Shown one piece after another: positions 15,959-24,205 of a stretch of 52,137 nucleotides of DNA. Positions within the stretch are counted from its first letter, which is position 1; every line of letters starts with the position of its first letter. Under the pieces are notes generated by a model. The model saw nothing but the letters and a program-made list of their open reading frames with translations, was not told the origin of the DNA and did no database searches. The DNA comes from Mycobacterium sp. Its GTDB lineage: Bacteria > Actinomycetota > Actinomycetes > Mycobacteriales > Mycobacteriaceae. The position numbers were made by a program, and so were the translations under genes. The DNA lies in contig JAGQTO010000073.1 in the NCBI GenBank assembly GCA_020439025.1, forward strand, positions 1-52,137, in the 5' to 3' direction.

Positions 15959-16110
15959 TGCGATCACCAGTGACCCCTGCGGGCGATTGGGCTACGGAAT
16001 TAGTGGCCCGAGCACCGGAATCAGAGAGTTTGAGCCTACTCAGCAGCCATTCATCGAGGTCATCGGTGGTGATGGTGCCTGTGCGGAATTTAGCGCAGGT
16101 AGCCCCCTAG
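15958..16110 (+). CDS. Possible 50-residue ORF coupled to the eccC stop
   Basis: The eccC stop overlaps an ATG (TAATG), opening a 50-codon frame that ends in TAG at 16108-16110. The product is Ser/Val-rich without motifs, and the 3' end of the frame contains the GTGC-type half of the PE promoter. The tight coupling is the only argument for it; it may be chance. Confidence 0.25.
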   Translation: MRSPVTPAGDWATELVARAPESESLSLLSSHSSRSSVVMVPVRNLAQVAP

Positions 16111-16125
16111 CACTGGCCTTAAACT
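16085..16125 (+). promoter_or_regulatory. Shared promoter motif, site 4 (PE/PPE)
   Basis: GGAATTTA is followed by GCGC at 16093-16096, 23 bases and TAAACT at 16120-16125. It precedes the PE gene with a leader of about 30 bases that carries a GAAGGGAGAGG ribosome site at 16145-16155. Confidence 0.55.
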
Positions 16126-16162
16126 GAGTTCAGATCACCCCCACGAAGGGAGAGGCAAACAA

Positions 16163-16471
16163 ATGTCCGTTCCATTCATTGGTGTCGAGCCGGCGCTGGT
16201 CGGAATGCTGTCGGCTGCCGAGAGCGCAGGCGCGGCGACCATGGCCGCCGGGACGTCCGGGGCTGCCCCGGTGATGACGACGGTGCTGCCCCCGGGTAGC
16301 GATCCGGCGTCGATGGCGGTGGCGGCGGCGCTCAATGCGCGCGGCGCGGCAGCGGTAGCCGCGCTGACGCAGCTGACGATGACGCGGGCAATGTTCGCCG
16401 GCAACGTCGGCGTCAACGGCACCAGCTACGCAGCGATGGATGTGCTGCAGCAGACCGCTCTGGCGATCTAG
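16163..16471 (+). CDS. PE-family protein
   Basis: 102 residues, the size of a bare PE domain with no C-terminal extension. It consists of two Ala-rich helices and ends in the export motif Y89-A-A-M-D93. PE proteins pair with PPE proteins as a heterodimer, with the PE partner supplying the YxxxD signal and the PPE partner the WxG. The PPE gene follows after 15 bases. EspG, encoded downstream, binds the PPE tip and keeps the pair soluble. The ATG has a GAAGGGAGAGG site upstream. It is a likely substrate or structural requirement of the plasmid ESX. Confidence 0.9.
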   Translation: MSVPFIGVEPALVGMLSAAESAGAATMAAGTSGAAPVMTTVLPPGSDPASMAVAAALNARGAAAVAALTQLTMTRAMFAGNVGVNGTSYAAMDVLQQTALAI

Positions 16472-16486
16472 AACCGCTTTCGGGCA

Positions 16487-17725
16487 ATGCCAGGCTTCGG
16501 GGATTCGGCGCTCAATCCGCCGCAGGTGAACTACTACCAGTTGGTCACCGGCGATGAGGCGGCGACTGCTGCGGCAGCTGCGGCGGCTCATCAGGCGACC
16601 GCGGCGATGCTTTCCGCCGAGATTGCCACCATGACCACCAGTACGACCAGCACGGCCGCGGTGGGCTGGCAGGGCGCCGGTGGTGCGGCGATGACGATGA
16701 CCGCTCAAGCGTTCGCGGGAATCTTGGGCATGGCGGTGGCCTGGTTTGAGGAAGCTGTCGTGCAGGCGACGGCCATCGTGGATGCCTATCACCTGGCCAA
16801 AACCACGATGGTGCCTGGACCGGTGTCCGATCAGAACCTCGCCGACACCGAAGCGCTGGTCGCCACGAACTTCATCGGGCAGAACAGTCCGGCGATCGCG
16901 GCCCTGGTCGCCGAATATGAGCGGCAGTGGATTCAGAACGCCACCATCATGTCGAGTTACCAAGGTGTGGTCACCGCGGCGTTGGGCGTACTGGCGACGC
17001 CGCCGCCGTTCGCACCGATGGCACCCAACCCCGCCGCAGCATTGGCCGCCCTGGGCAACGCCGGGGCACAAGCCGGTGTGCAGGGCGCCCTGCAGGCCAG
17101 CTCCCAAAGCATGCAGCAGGCCAGCACCGCGGCGGTGCCGGCCGCTGAAGCGGTCTCGGCACCGGCCGACGCCATGTCGGCGATGGGCGGGCCGATGGGG
17201 ATGATGGGGCAGCTCTCGTCGGTCACCGGCATGATGGGCCAGGCTCCGCAGATGCTGGGCCAGGCCCCGCAGATGCTGGGCCAGTTCATGCAGATGCCGA
17301 TGGGCATGCTCGGCCCGCTGTCGTCGAGCATGGGCGGTCTCGGTGGCGCCCCGGGGGCGTCAGCGGCTCCGCTGACCGGTACGCCGGTGGCGACGCCGGG
17401 GTTGGCCAGTGCGCTCAGCGGCGGCGGCGGTGGTGGCGGCGGCATCGGTGCCGGCGGCAGCGGGGTCGTTCCGACCAGTTCCTACACCCGCCCGGTGGGG
17501 AGTTTCAGCACCCCGAATGCCCCCAAACTGCCCGGCGGATTCGGAGGTGCCGTCGAACCGGTGGCCACCGGACCGAGCCCGGCAGGGGGTGCAGGCACTG
17601 GTGGTCTGTACGGCGCTCCGGCCTCGGCGATGGGGCGCGACGGCGGGGCCGCGACCGAGCAGCGGCAGGGACGCACGATGCAGGTCACGCTTGCCCGATC
17701 GGCTGCTGACAGGGGGGACAGGTAA
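16487..17725 (+). CDS. PPE-family protein
   Basis: 412 residues. The N-terminal PPE domain of about 180 residues is recognisable: FGDSALNPPQVNYYQL in place of the usual MDFGxLPPEVNS, GWQG (WxG, about residue 61) between helices, and GQNSPAIAALVAEYERQW near the end. The rest is Ala/Met/Gln/Gly-rich low-complexity sequence with short repeats (GQAPQMLGQAPQMLGQ) and a Gly run. It pairs with the PE upstream. The PPE start is degenerate (second P of the PPE motif present as NPPQ), which is common on plasmids. Export through the ESX encoded here is inferred. Confidence 0.9.
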   Translation: MPGFGDSALNPPQVNYYQLVTGDEAATAAAAAAAHQATAAMLSAEIATMTTSTTSTAAVGWQGAGGAAMTMTAQAFAGILGMAVAWFEEAVVQATAIVDAYHLAKTTMVPGPVSDQNLADTEALVATNFIGQNSPAIAALVAEYERQWIQNATIMSSYQGVVTAALGVLATPPPFAPMAPNPAAALAALGNAGAQAGVQGALQASSQSMQQASTAAVPAAEAVSAPADAMSAMGGPMGMMGQLSSVTGMMGQAPQMLGQAPQMLGQFMQMPMGMLGPLSSSMGGLGGAPGASAAPLTGTPVATPGLASALSGGGGGGGGIGAGGSGVVPTSSYTRPVGSFSTPNAPKLPGGFGGAVEPVATGPSPAGGAGTGGLYGAPASAMGRDGGAATEQRQGRTMQVTLARSAADRGDR

Positions 17726-17768
17726 CAAAAGATTAGCGCACGGCGGGGTGTGTAGACGCCCATAGACT
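17726..17768 (+). promoter_or_regulatory. Shared promoter motif, site 5 (esx pair)
   Basis: AAAAGATTA is followed by GCGC at 17736-17739, 23 bases and TAGACT at 17763-17768. It precedes the esx pair with a leader of about 30 bases and an AACAGGAG ribosome site. Confidence 0.55.
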
Positions 17769-17806
17769 TTGTCTAGAACCAAACACCTTCCAGAACAGGA
17801 GTTTCC

Positions 17807-18127
17807 ATGGCACAGCAAGTTGTTGGTGCGGCGCAGATCCAGTCCACCGCCGACCAGCTCGACGATCTCAAGATGCGGGCGCTCGACGTGCTCAGCCGCT
17901 ACCAGCAGCATTCGACCGAACTGCAGGCCTCCGGCGGCCTCGACGGCCAGGCCGGTGTCGCCAACGTGGCTACGGCAGAAGAGATCTCGCAGGCACAGCG
18001 TGAGATGAACATGCGGTGGGAGTCGCTGATCGCGGCGCTGCGTAACAGCGCGCCGGACTTCACCAACATCGACACCCAGAGCGCCCAGCAGATCCAGTCG
18101 GTCGCCGGCGGCCTGCGCTTCACCTGA
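17807..18127 (+). CDS. EsxB-like (WXG100-family) protein lacking WXG
   Basis: 106 residues; helix-turn-helix protein of the size and place of EsxB/CFP-10 (first of the esx pair). The turn region (about 40-56) reads ASGGLDGQAGVANVAT, so the WXG motif is absent. After the second helix the export signal appears as F85-T-N-I-D89, with Phe for Tyr. EsxB-type partners carry the signal that docks on EccC. The ATG has AACAGGAG upstream and the frame has strong codon bias. Dimerisation with the next gene product is inferred. Confidence 0.88.
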   Translation: MAQQVVGAAQIQSTADQLDDLKMRALDVLSRYQQHSTELQASGGLDGQAGVANVATAEEISQAQREMNMRWESLIAALRNSAPDFTNIDTQSAQQIQSVAGGLRFT

Positions 18128-18167
18128 CCCTTCCACCACCACAGACATTCGAAAGGATTCCACCACA

Positions 18168-18464
18168 ATGGACGGAATGATCAAGGTCAATCCCGGCGCG
18201 ATCGTCGATTACAACGCCGCCCTGGGAACGTTCAGCGGCGAGCTGGACAACATCGCCTCCGAGGCGCAGAACCTGCTCGGCGGTATCGCCGAGTACTTCA
18301 CCACCGATCAGGCGTCGGTCACCTACGCCCAGGCGCAGCAGATGATCATCGACGCCACCAACGAGGGCAAGGAAGTCATCCACCGCCACGGCCAGGCCGC
18401 CGACCAGGCTGGTGTGGACTTCGTGTCCCAGGACGGGGCCTCTGCCCAGACGTTCATGGTCTAG
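18168..18464 (+). CDS. EsxA-like (WXG100-family) protein lacking WXG
   Basis: 98 residues, second gene of the esx pair, 40 bases downstream with a GAAAGGA site. The helices flank a turn (about 38-53) that reads GGIAEYFTTDQASVTY, so it has no WXG. F85-V-S-Q-D89 stands where YxxxD would be expected. EsxA-type proteins form a tight heterodimer with the EsxB partner and are needed for export by the system. A perfect terminator hairpin follows, as expected for a highly expressed two-gene message. Confidence 0.88.
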   Translation: MDGMIKVNPGAIVDYNAALGTFSGELDNIASEAQNLLGGIAEYFTTDQASVTYAQAQQMIIDATNEGKEVIHRHGQAADQAGVDFVSQDGASAQTFMV

Positions 18465-18502
18465 GACGGCCCACCAGGGGTGCTGTAGCGACACTGCCGA
18501 AA

Positions 18503-18533
18503 GGGGGGCCAACTGCAGTTGGCCCCCCTTTTT
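18503..18533 (+). terminator. Intrinsic terminator after the esx pair
   Basis: A perfect 26-base palindrome (18503-18528: six G, CCAAC, centre, GTTGG, six C) is followed by five T (18529-18533). espG begins only 31 bases later with no motif-type promoter between, so partial read-through probably sets a high Esx to low EspG ratio. Confidence 0.85.
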
Positions 18534-18564
18534 GCTGCTCGAAAGAAACAGAAGGGATTAGGAC

Positions 18565-19431
18565 ATGGCGCTGACGACAACCGTCGGGGGCGTATGGGTA
18601 CTGCAGGCGCTGCTGGGTGTGGAATCCATGCCAACAGCGTTGCGGCTCAAGCCATTTATTCCGTCAGTGCATCACGAACTGATTGTTGAGACCACAGCAG
18701 GGCCGGTCCCGATCGCCGAAACCGCCGAGTATCTGAGCCTGGTGCAGGCTGGCGCTATTTCCCCTAGTGGCGCGGTCGACGAACCGGTGCGCGACTGGAT
18801 GACCGTGCTGGGGCGGCCTGATCGGCAGGCCGTCCTGACCATTCGGCGACCGTCAGGGCAGGCCGTCCACAACGGTGAACTGCCGACGGTGGACGAGCGG
18901 GTGGTCGTGGTGTGCCGGTACCGGCGGTGGCTGGCGATGGCTGCCCGCGACGGCAACGACATGGTCGTTGACGCGGTGGGGGAGACCGATGACCCCGCAG
19001 TCCAGGCGGACTTGATGTGCCAAACCTTGATGCCGGCACTGGGCGTGGCTGCACCCGCGGACATCGACGGCGTCAACATCCCCGCCGACCTGATGCAATC
19101 GACGCTGGAAGCCGCTGTCCCGCAAGGGCGAGACGCCACGATCGCCGCGATGAGCAGGCTGGGACTGCAACCCCAGCAGGCCGAGGTCCTGGCCGCGGCG
19201 ACACGCTTGGACGACTCAGCCATGGCCGTCGCCATGGTGATTGACCACGACATCGCCCAGCATGTTCATCCCCGGGTGGTCACGGTGGCCGACACCGAGT
19301 TTGGTCGCGTGAGCATCACCACGAGCACGTCGGCTGACGGTAAGCAGTGGCTGAGCTTGTGGCCGGCCACCACCGACGCCGTGCGCGAGGACCTCTACGG
19401 GCTGCTTTCCGCGCCGCGGGCGGCCGCGTAA
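18565..19431 (+). CDS. espG: EspG, PE/PPE-specific chaperone
   Basis: 288 residues, typical EspG length. It starts MALTTTVGGVWVLQALLGVE, and the internal pattern (VVVCRYRRWLAMAARDG, GRVSITTSTSADGKQWLSLWPAT) matches the EspG fold. EspG is a cytosolic chaperone that binds the hydrophobic tip of PPE proteins and keeps PE-PPE pairs export-ready. It lies directly after the esx pair and close to PE/PPE, the standard order pe-ppe-esx-esx-espG. Start ATG with AGAAGGGATT upstream. Confidence 0.92.
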   Translation: MALTTTVGGVWVLQALLGVESMPTALRLKPFIPSVHHELIVETTAGPVPIAETAEYLSLVQAGAISPSGAVDEPVRDWMTVLGRPDRQAVLTIRRPSGQAVHNGELPTVDERVVVVCRYRRWLAMAARDGNDMVVDAVGETDDPAVQADLMCQTLMPALGVAAPADIDGVNIPADLMQSTLEAAVPQGRDATIAAMSRLGLQPQQAEVLAAATRLDDSAMAVAMVIDHDIAQHVHPRVVTVADTEFGRVSITTSTSADGKQWLSLWPATTDAVREDLYGLLSAPRAAA

Positions 19432-19459
19432 AACGTCATGCGTACATATGTCGGGGGGC

Positions 19460-19501
19460 ATGAAATTGGTGCCGATTTAGGGTCATCGCCCCTAGTAGGG
19501 T
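19460..19501 (+). promoter_or_regulatory. Shared promoter motif, site 6 (leaderless, eccB)
   Basis: TGAAATTG is followed by GTGC at 19469-19472, then CGATTTA, with 23 bases in all before TAGGGT at 19496-19501; the ATG at 19509 is seven bases on. A GTACATATGTCGGGGG element lies just upstream (19442-19457). Confidence 0.65.
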
Positions 19502-19508
19502 GGGCAAT

Positions 19509-21026
19509 ATGGCGCTGAATTTGACGTCGCGGCTGCAGGTGACGGCCCACTATTTCTGGAACCGCCGCAACGCGGCGGCGCTGAGTCATCACGGCGTTCG
19601 GCTGGAATACGACCCCGAACAGCGCCGCAGCGCCGCGCTCATTCTCGGGGTCATGTTCACACTGCTGGCCATGGCGCTGATGTTCGTGCTGTCGTGGTTC
19701 AAGCCGGCCGGCCAGGTCGGGCAGTCGGCCATCTTGGCCGACCGCGACACCGGCGCGGTCTACGTGATGGTCGACGGTCGACTACACCCGGCGCTGAACC
19801 TGATGAGCGCCCGGCTGATTGCCGGCCAGCCGAATAATCCGACGTTCGTCAAGGCCGCAGAGCTGGAGAAATACCCACAAGGGCCGCTGGTGGGCATCGT
19901 GGGCGCTCCCGCGGCGATGCCCATCCGAACGGCGTCGTCCTCGGACTGGGCCGTGTGCGACACCGCACCGACACCGACGTCGACGACCTCGGCCGCCTCG
20001 GAACCTGTGGTCACGGCGATCGCTGGCCAGCTGACGCTGGGCCAGCGGTCAGCGCCGCTGCAGATGCCCGATGCCATCTTGGGCCGCTACGGCGATCGGA
20101 CCTATGTGATCTGGGAGGGGCACCGCTCCGAGATTGACCTCAGCAATAAGGCGGTCGCTTTGGCCTTGGGCGTCGATTCGACTGCGCCGGAACCGATTCC
20201 GTTGTCGCGCCCGCTTTTTGATGCCCTTCCGGCGACTGACCCGTTGGTGAGCCCGGCCATCCCGGGGGCAGGGGAACCGTCACGATGGAATGTCGCCGAC
20301 GGCGCGGTGATTGGATCGGTGCTGACCGTGCGCGACCTCGGTCAGCCCAACGCTGCGGAATCGCTGTACGTGCTGTTACGTGATGGTGTGCAACGGGTTT
20401 CGCCGTTCGTCGCCTCACTCTTGCGATCGGCGAACTCGTTCGGTGATGTGGCCCCGATTCAGGTGGCCCCCGACAAGCTCGCTCCGATACCGGTGGTGGA
20501 TAAGCTGCCTGTGTCGTTCTACCCGGCCACTCGGCTGCGCCTGGTGGACACTGCCGTCAACGCCACCACTTGCCTGGCGTGGTCGAAGGGCGCCACAGAC
20601 CGCGCCGCCGCAGTCACGATCTTGTCGGGGCAAGGATTGCCGATCCCGCTCGGCTCCGCCGATAACCGGCTGGTGAAACTCCCTAAGGGCGTTCGTGATC
20701 CCGAATCGGTGGAGGCTGACCAGGTGTACATCGGCCCTGGTGCCACGAACTTGGTGATGACGACCAGTGCGGCCCCAGCGGCGTCCTCGCGCGAAGCGAT
20801 GTGGTGGATTTCAGATCAAGGGGTCCGCTACGGCGTCGAGTTGTCCGACGACGCGTTCACGGCCCTCGGGGTGTCCCCGGCTAGGTCGCAGCAGGCGCCG
20901 TGGCCGCTGATCCGGGCGTTTGCGCCCGGGCCAGCACTCACCCGCGCCGACGCACTGGTCCAACACGACTCGCTCGCTCCCGTCGGGGGCGCCGAAGCGC
21001 TGCCCACTAGGTCTCCGGGAAGCTAG
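19509..21026 (+). CDS. eccB: EccB, ESX membrane-complex component
   Basis: 505 residues from the ATG at 19509; a GTG at 19500 overlaps the -10 box and is rejected. The short cytoplasmic N-terminus (LTSRLQVTAHYFWNRRNAAA) is the conserved EccB start. One membrane helix (about 41-63) is followed by a large periplasmic domain of repeats, with two Cys (about 150 and 355) in the positions used for a disulfide. EccB is part of the EccBCDE pore complex and contacts MycP outside. It starts an operon with the espI-like gene following under a separate promoter. Confidence 0.93.
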   Translation: MALNLTSRLQVTAHYFWNRRNAAALSHHGVRLEYDPEQRRSAALILGVMFTLLAMALMFVLSWFKPAGQVGQSAILADRDTGAVYVMVDGRLHPALNLMSARLIAGQPNNPTFVKAAELEKYPQGPLVGIVGAPAAMPIRTASSSDWAVCDTAPTPTSTTSAASEPVVTAIAGQLTLGQRSAPLQMPDAILGRYGDRTYVIWEGHRSEIDLSNKAVALALGVDSTAPEPIPLSRPLFDALPATDPLVSPAIPGAGEPSRWNVADGAVIGSVLTVRDLGQPNAAESLYVLLRDGVQRVSPFVASLLRSANSFGDVAPIQVAPDKLAPIPVVDKLPVSFYPATRLRLVDTAVNATTCLAWSKGATDRAAAVTILSGQGLPIPLGSADNRLVKLPKGVRDPESVEADQVYIGPGATNLVMTTSAAPAASSREAMWWISDQGVRYGVELSDDAFTALGVSPARSQQAPWPLIRAFAPGPALTRADALVQHDSLAPVGGAEALPTRSPGS

Positions 21027-21044
21027 TTGTTGAAAATCGAGGGT

Positions 21045-21086
21045 TGAAAAACTAGTGCCGATATACGACATACACGCTGATAGGAT
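21045..21086 (+). promoter_or_regulatory. Shared promoter motif, site 7 (leaderless, espI-like)
   Basis: GAAAAACTA is followed by GTGC at 21055-21058, then CGATATACGACATA; the spacer is 22 bases, one shorter than elsewhere, before TAGGAT at 21081-21086. The GTG at 21093 follows after six bases. Confidence 0.6.
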
Positions 21087-21092
21087 CAGATT

Positions 21093-22691
21093 GTGACTGA
21101 CCGCGACCTTCCCCCTGAGCAGCCGGGCTACCCTCCGAGCGAGGGCGATCCCCGCGACACCGGCGCGCACGCCGCAGAGCCGCCGGCGGTGCCGGGCTGG
21201 CCCCCACTACCGGCGAGCGGTGGGGAATCCGCGGGCGCTCACGCCCAAACCTCAGTGCCGCCACCGCCCCCGCCGTGGCCGGGCCGCACCCCGGAGGTGC
21301 CCAGTCCCGCACCACGATCCGACGCGGCTCCGCCGTGGGGTCAGCACGCACAATCCAGCGAGTCTGAGGCTGTGGAGTCAACCTCGGAGCGACCCGCGGC
21401 GGCCCCGCAAGAGTCTGACCCGGGCGCGCCGTACCGTCCGTCGGATGTTGAGACCACGACGTTTTTCGACCGCCGCGATTTCCCGCCCCCGCCGTTGCGC
21501 GAAAGCCCCTCCGGCGGCGGCAGTTTCGGTGAGACCGGTGCGGGCCAGCATGCGGTGCCGCCGAGTTCGCCTCAGTGGGGTGGCGAGCCTCCACGGCATC
21601 AGGCCCCACCGTTTCCGCAGCAATCCGGCCCGCAGCGGCCGCCCTCGCCCGCCCAAGGCTGGCCCGGTGAGCGTTCTGCGCCTCCTGCCGGTGACCCGCG
21701 CCAGTGGGGCGAGCCCGCCCCGGCGGCCACGGGGCCGGCCAACTACTCCTACGTCGACTCGATTCGGCCCACCGAGCTCGTACCGACCCGCAAGATTCCC
21801 CCCGGCAAGGGGTGGCGGAAAGTGCTGTACAAGAGCACCTTCGGGCTGCTGAACTTTGGGCAGTCACCCGATGAACGGCATTTGGCGGAGCTGGAGGCCA
21901 AGATCCGCTCCCTGCTGCGGGGCCGCTACAAGATCGGGGTGCTCGGCAAAGGCGGCGTCGGCAAGACCACGATTGCCGCCGGGGTGGGGTCGATCTTCGC
22001 CGAGCTCCGCCAGGATGACCGGGTAGTGGCCATCGACGCCGATACCGCGTTCGGCAAGCTGGGCCTACGCGTGGACCCCAACGCCAAGGGTTCCTATTGG
22101 GAGCTCGCCGCCGATCAGGACTTGCGCACCTTCGCCGACGTGCGCTCCCGCGTGGGTAACAACACCGCCGGCCTGTTCGTGCTGGCCGGCGAATCTGCCA
22201 CCGCCCGCCGCCGAATACTCGAGCCGAACATCTACCGTGAGGCGACCGGCCGGCTGGACAACCACTTCACGCTGTCGATCATCGACTGCGGCTCCACGAT
22301 GGATTCCCCGGTGACCCGGGAGGTCCTGCGCGATCTTGACGCACTGATCGTGGTGTCCTCGATGTGGGTGGACGGGGCCTCGGCGGCGGCACAGACCATG
22401 GAGCTGCTCGCCAACACCGGCCATACCGGGCTGCTGCATCGCACGGTGGTCGTGCTCAACGACGGTGACGGGCACGCCGACAAGCGCACCCGCGAGGTGC
22501 TTCACGAGCAGTTCAGCCAGCGCGGTCAGCGCGTGGTGGAAGTGCCGTTCGATCGACATCTGCGGCCCGGCGGTGTGATTGACGTGCAGAACGAAATCGA
22601 CAAGGTGACGCGTCGACGGTTCATCGAGATCGCCGCGGCGATCGCCGAGCACTTTCCCACGACCAGCGACAGTCTGCGGGGGCGCCGGTGA
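21093..22691 (+). CDS. espI: EspI-like protein: proline-rich N-terminus with MinD/ParA-type ATPase
   Basis: 532 residues, GTG start placed by the leaderless promoter. The first about 240 residues are Pro/Ser/Gly-rich and disordered. A MinD/SIMIBI ATPase domain follows, with the deviant Walker A GVLGKGGVGKTTIAAG (about 280-295), then VVAIDADTAFG and the Walker B region LSIIDCGSTMDSP. Homologues (EspI, Rv3876) sit between eccB-type genes and eccD in ESX-1; EspI regulates secretion under low ATP in M. tuberculosis. The stop overlaps the eccD start (GTGA), so both are co-translated. The exact role in the plasmid system is inferred. Confidence 0.85.
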   Translation: MTDRDLPPEQPGYPPSEGDPRDTGAHAAEPPAVPGWPPLPASGGESAGAHAQTSVPPPPPPWPGRTPEVPSPAPRSDAAPPWGQHAQSSESEAVESTSERPAAAPQESDPGAPYRPSDVETTTFFDRRDFPPPPLRESPSGGGSFGETGAGQHAVPPSSPQWGGEPPRHQAPPFPQQSGPQRPPSPAQGWPGERSAPPAGDPRQWGEPAPAATGPANYSYVDSIRPTELVPTRKIPPGKGWRKVLYKSTFGLLNFGQSPDERHLAELEAKIRSLLRGRYKIGVLGKGGVGKTTIAAGVGSIFAELRQDDRVVAIDADTAFGKLGLRVDPNAKGSYWELAADQDLRTFADVRSRVGNNTAGLFVLAGESATARRRILEPNIYREATGRLDNHFTLSIIDCGSTMDSPVTREVLRDLDALIVVSSMWVDGASAAAQTMELLANTGHTGLLHRTVVVLNDGDGHADKRTREVLHEQFSQRGQRVVEVPFDRHLRPGGVIDVQNEIDKVTRRRFIEIAAAIAEHFPTTSDSLRGRR

Positions 22692-24205
22692 CCACGGTGC
22701 GCCCGTCAACTCCCACGTCAGGATCGTCAGCCCCCGGTGGGCCGTTGGTGCCCTCGTCGTGCAGGGTGTCGCTGTTGGTCGGCGACGCTCACCAGATTGA
22801 TCTGGTGTTACCGGCCGCAGTCCCGCTCTCGGCGTTGACCGACTCGACTCTTGGGGCGGTCAATCGGCTGCTGCGCAGCAAGGGTGAAGACGAACTCCCT
22901 GTAGGGACATATGAATTCGCCCGCGCGGTGGGGATGACACGGCTCTCGGAGGAGGTGTCGTTGTCGGCGCAGGGTGTCGCCGACGGTGACCTGTTGGCGT
23001 TCGTGCCCGAGAAGACAGCCCGCCGGTACACGCCACTGATCGAGAATGTCTCGACTGCGCTGGCCCGCTGGGCCCATGCCCACTTTCCTCCGGTGTCGAC
23101 CCACGACGCGGTGGTGGTCGCCGGGGCGCTCACCGCGGCGGCACTGCTCGGGGCGGCCCTGCTGGTGTGGCGACTGCGTTGGGCGGCCCAGCCGTTTTGG
23201 CTGAGCCCCGCGATCTTCGCTGTCACCGCGGGCATCCTGTTGGCGACAGCCATGTTGTCGGCGCGTGCTGGGGCCAGCCGCGTCATCGTCGACGGCGCCG
23301 CCTGGGCGGCGTTGGTCGGTCTCGTGCTGGCCGGCGCGAGCGCCCCGTATGGCGATCAGCCCGGGGCCCCGCATGCTTTCCTGGCCGCCGTGGTGGCCAC
23401 TGTCGGGGTGCTGCTGTTGGCCCGGATGACCGGCCGCCACTGGACCGCGGCGGCGGCGGTCGTCACCGTGACCACGGCCGTCATCGCTGCTGGCCTGACC
23501 CGGATGTTCTTCGACGTTCCCGCTCAACGCATCGCCATTGTCATGTTGATGGCGGTGCTCATCGCTTCTCGGGCGGCGACCGCGATCGGGCTGTGGATGT
23601 CCAAAGTTCCGCGCCAAAGCTTCGAGTCCATCACCGGGCGCGACATGTTCACCCGCGCCCCCGGTCAACCCGAGGACACGCTGACACCTGTGGAGTCGGC
23701 CGCCCATGACGTGACGCTGCGCGGGGAGCAGGTCGCCGAGGTGGCCCGCCGGTCCAACCGGGTGCTCACCGGGACCCTGCTCGGGATCGCGGTGGTGCAG
23801 CTGGCGGCCTCCTGGTGGGCGATCGCCCCGGGGTCGGGCTCGCAATGGCCCTCGATCGTCGTCGTCGTGGTGACGGCGCTGTGCTTGATTCTGCGGGCCC
23901 GCGGATTGCGGCACCGCCGTCATGCGGTGACCATCGTCAGCGGTTCGGCACTGTCGCTGATGGCGATCCCGCTGCATTACGGCCTCAGCGCACCGGCCTC
24001 GGCGACCGTCTCGGTGGCGGTGTCGGCGGCCGCGGTGTTGGCCGTCGCCGTGGCCGGGCTGCTGGCCGGGGCGGTCATTCCCTCCCGCAGCTTCTCTGAA
24101 CCCATCCGCCAAGTCGTGGAATGGCTGGAGTACCTCGGCTATGCGCTCATCGTGCCGTTCGCCGCGTGGGCGATCGGGCTGCTGCAATACATCAGGTTGC
24201 ACTGA
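22688..24205 (+). CDS. eccD: EccD, polytopic ESX membrane channel component
   Basis: 505 residues from a GTG overlapping the preceding TGA. An N-terminal ubiquitin-like domain (about 25-115: CRVSLLVGDAHQIDLVLPA, then VSLSAQGVADGDLLAFVPE) is followed by about eleven membrane helices starting near residue 138, as in the family. EccD forms the membrane vestibule of the ESX complex, and its cytosolic domain holds EccC and EccE. The next gene, mycP, overlaps its stop (TGATG). Nothing unusual is seen. Confidence 0.94.
   Translation: MTTVRPSTPTSGSSAPGGPLVPSSCRVSLLVGDAHQIDLVLPAAVPLSALTDSTLGAVNRLLRSKGEDELPVGTYEFARAVGMTRLSEEVSLSAQGVADGDLLAFVPEKTARRYTPLIENVSTALARWAHAHFPPVSTHDAVVVAGALTAAALLGAALLVWRLRWAAQPFWLSPAIFAVTAGILLATAMLSARAGASRVIVDGAAWAALVGLVLAGASAPYGDQPGAPHAFLAAVVATVGVLLLARMTGRHWTAAAAVVTVTTAVIAAGLTRMFFDVPAQRIAIVMLMAVLIASRAATAIGLWMSKVPRQSFESITGRDMFTRAPGQPEDTLTPVESAAHDVTLRGEQVAEVARRSNRVLTGTLLGIAVVQLAASWWAIAPGSGSQWPSIVVVVVTALCLILRARGLRHRRHAVTIVSGSALSLMAIPLHYGLSAPASATVSVAVSAAAVLAVAVAGLLAGAVIPSRSFSEPIRQVVEWLEYLGYALIVPFAAWAIGLLQYIRLH

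Noticed and set aside
15990..16035. Extra motif GAATTAGTGG before the PE gene
   Set aside because: The expected -10 reads TTGAGC; the downstream site at 16093 fits much better.
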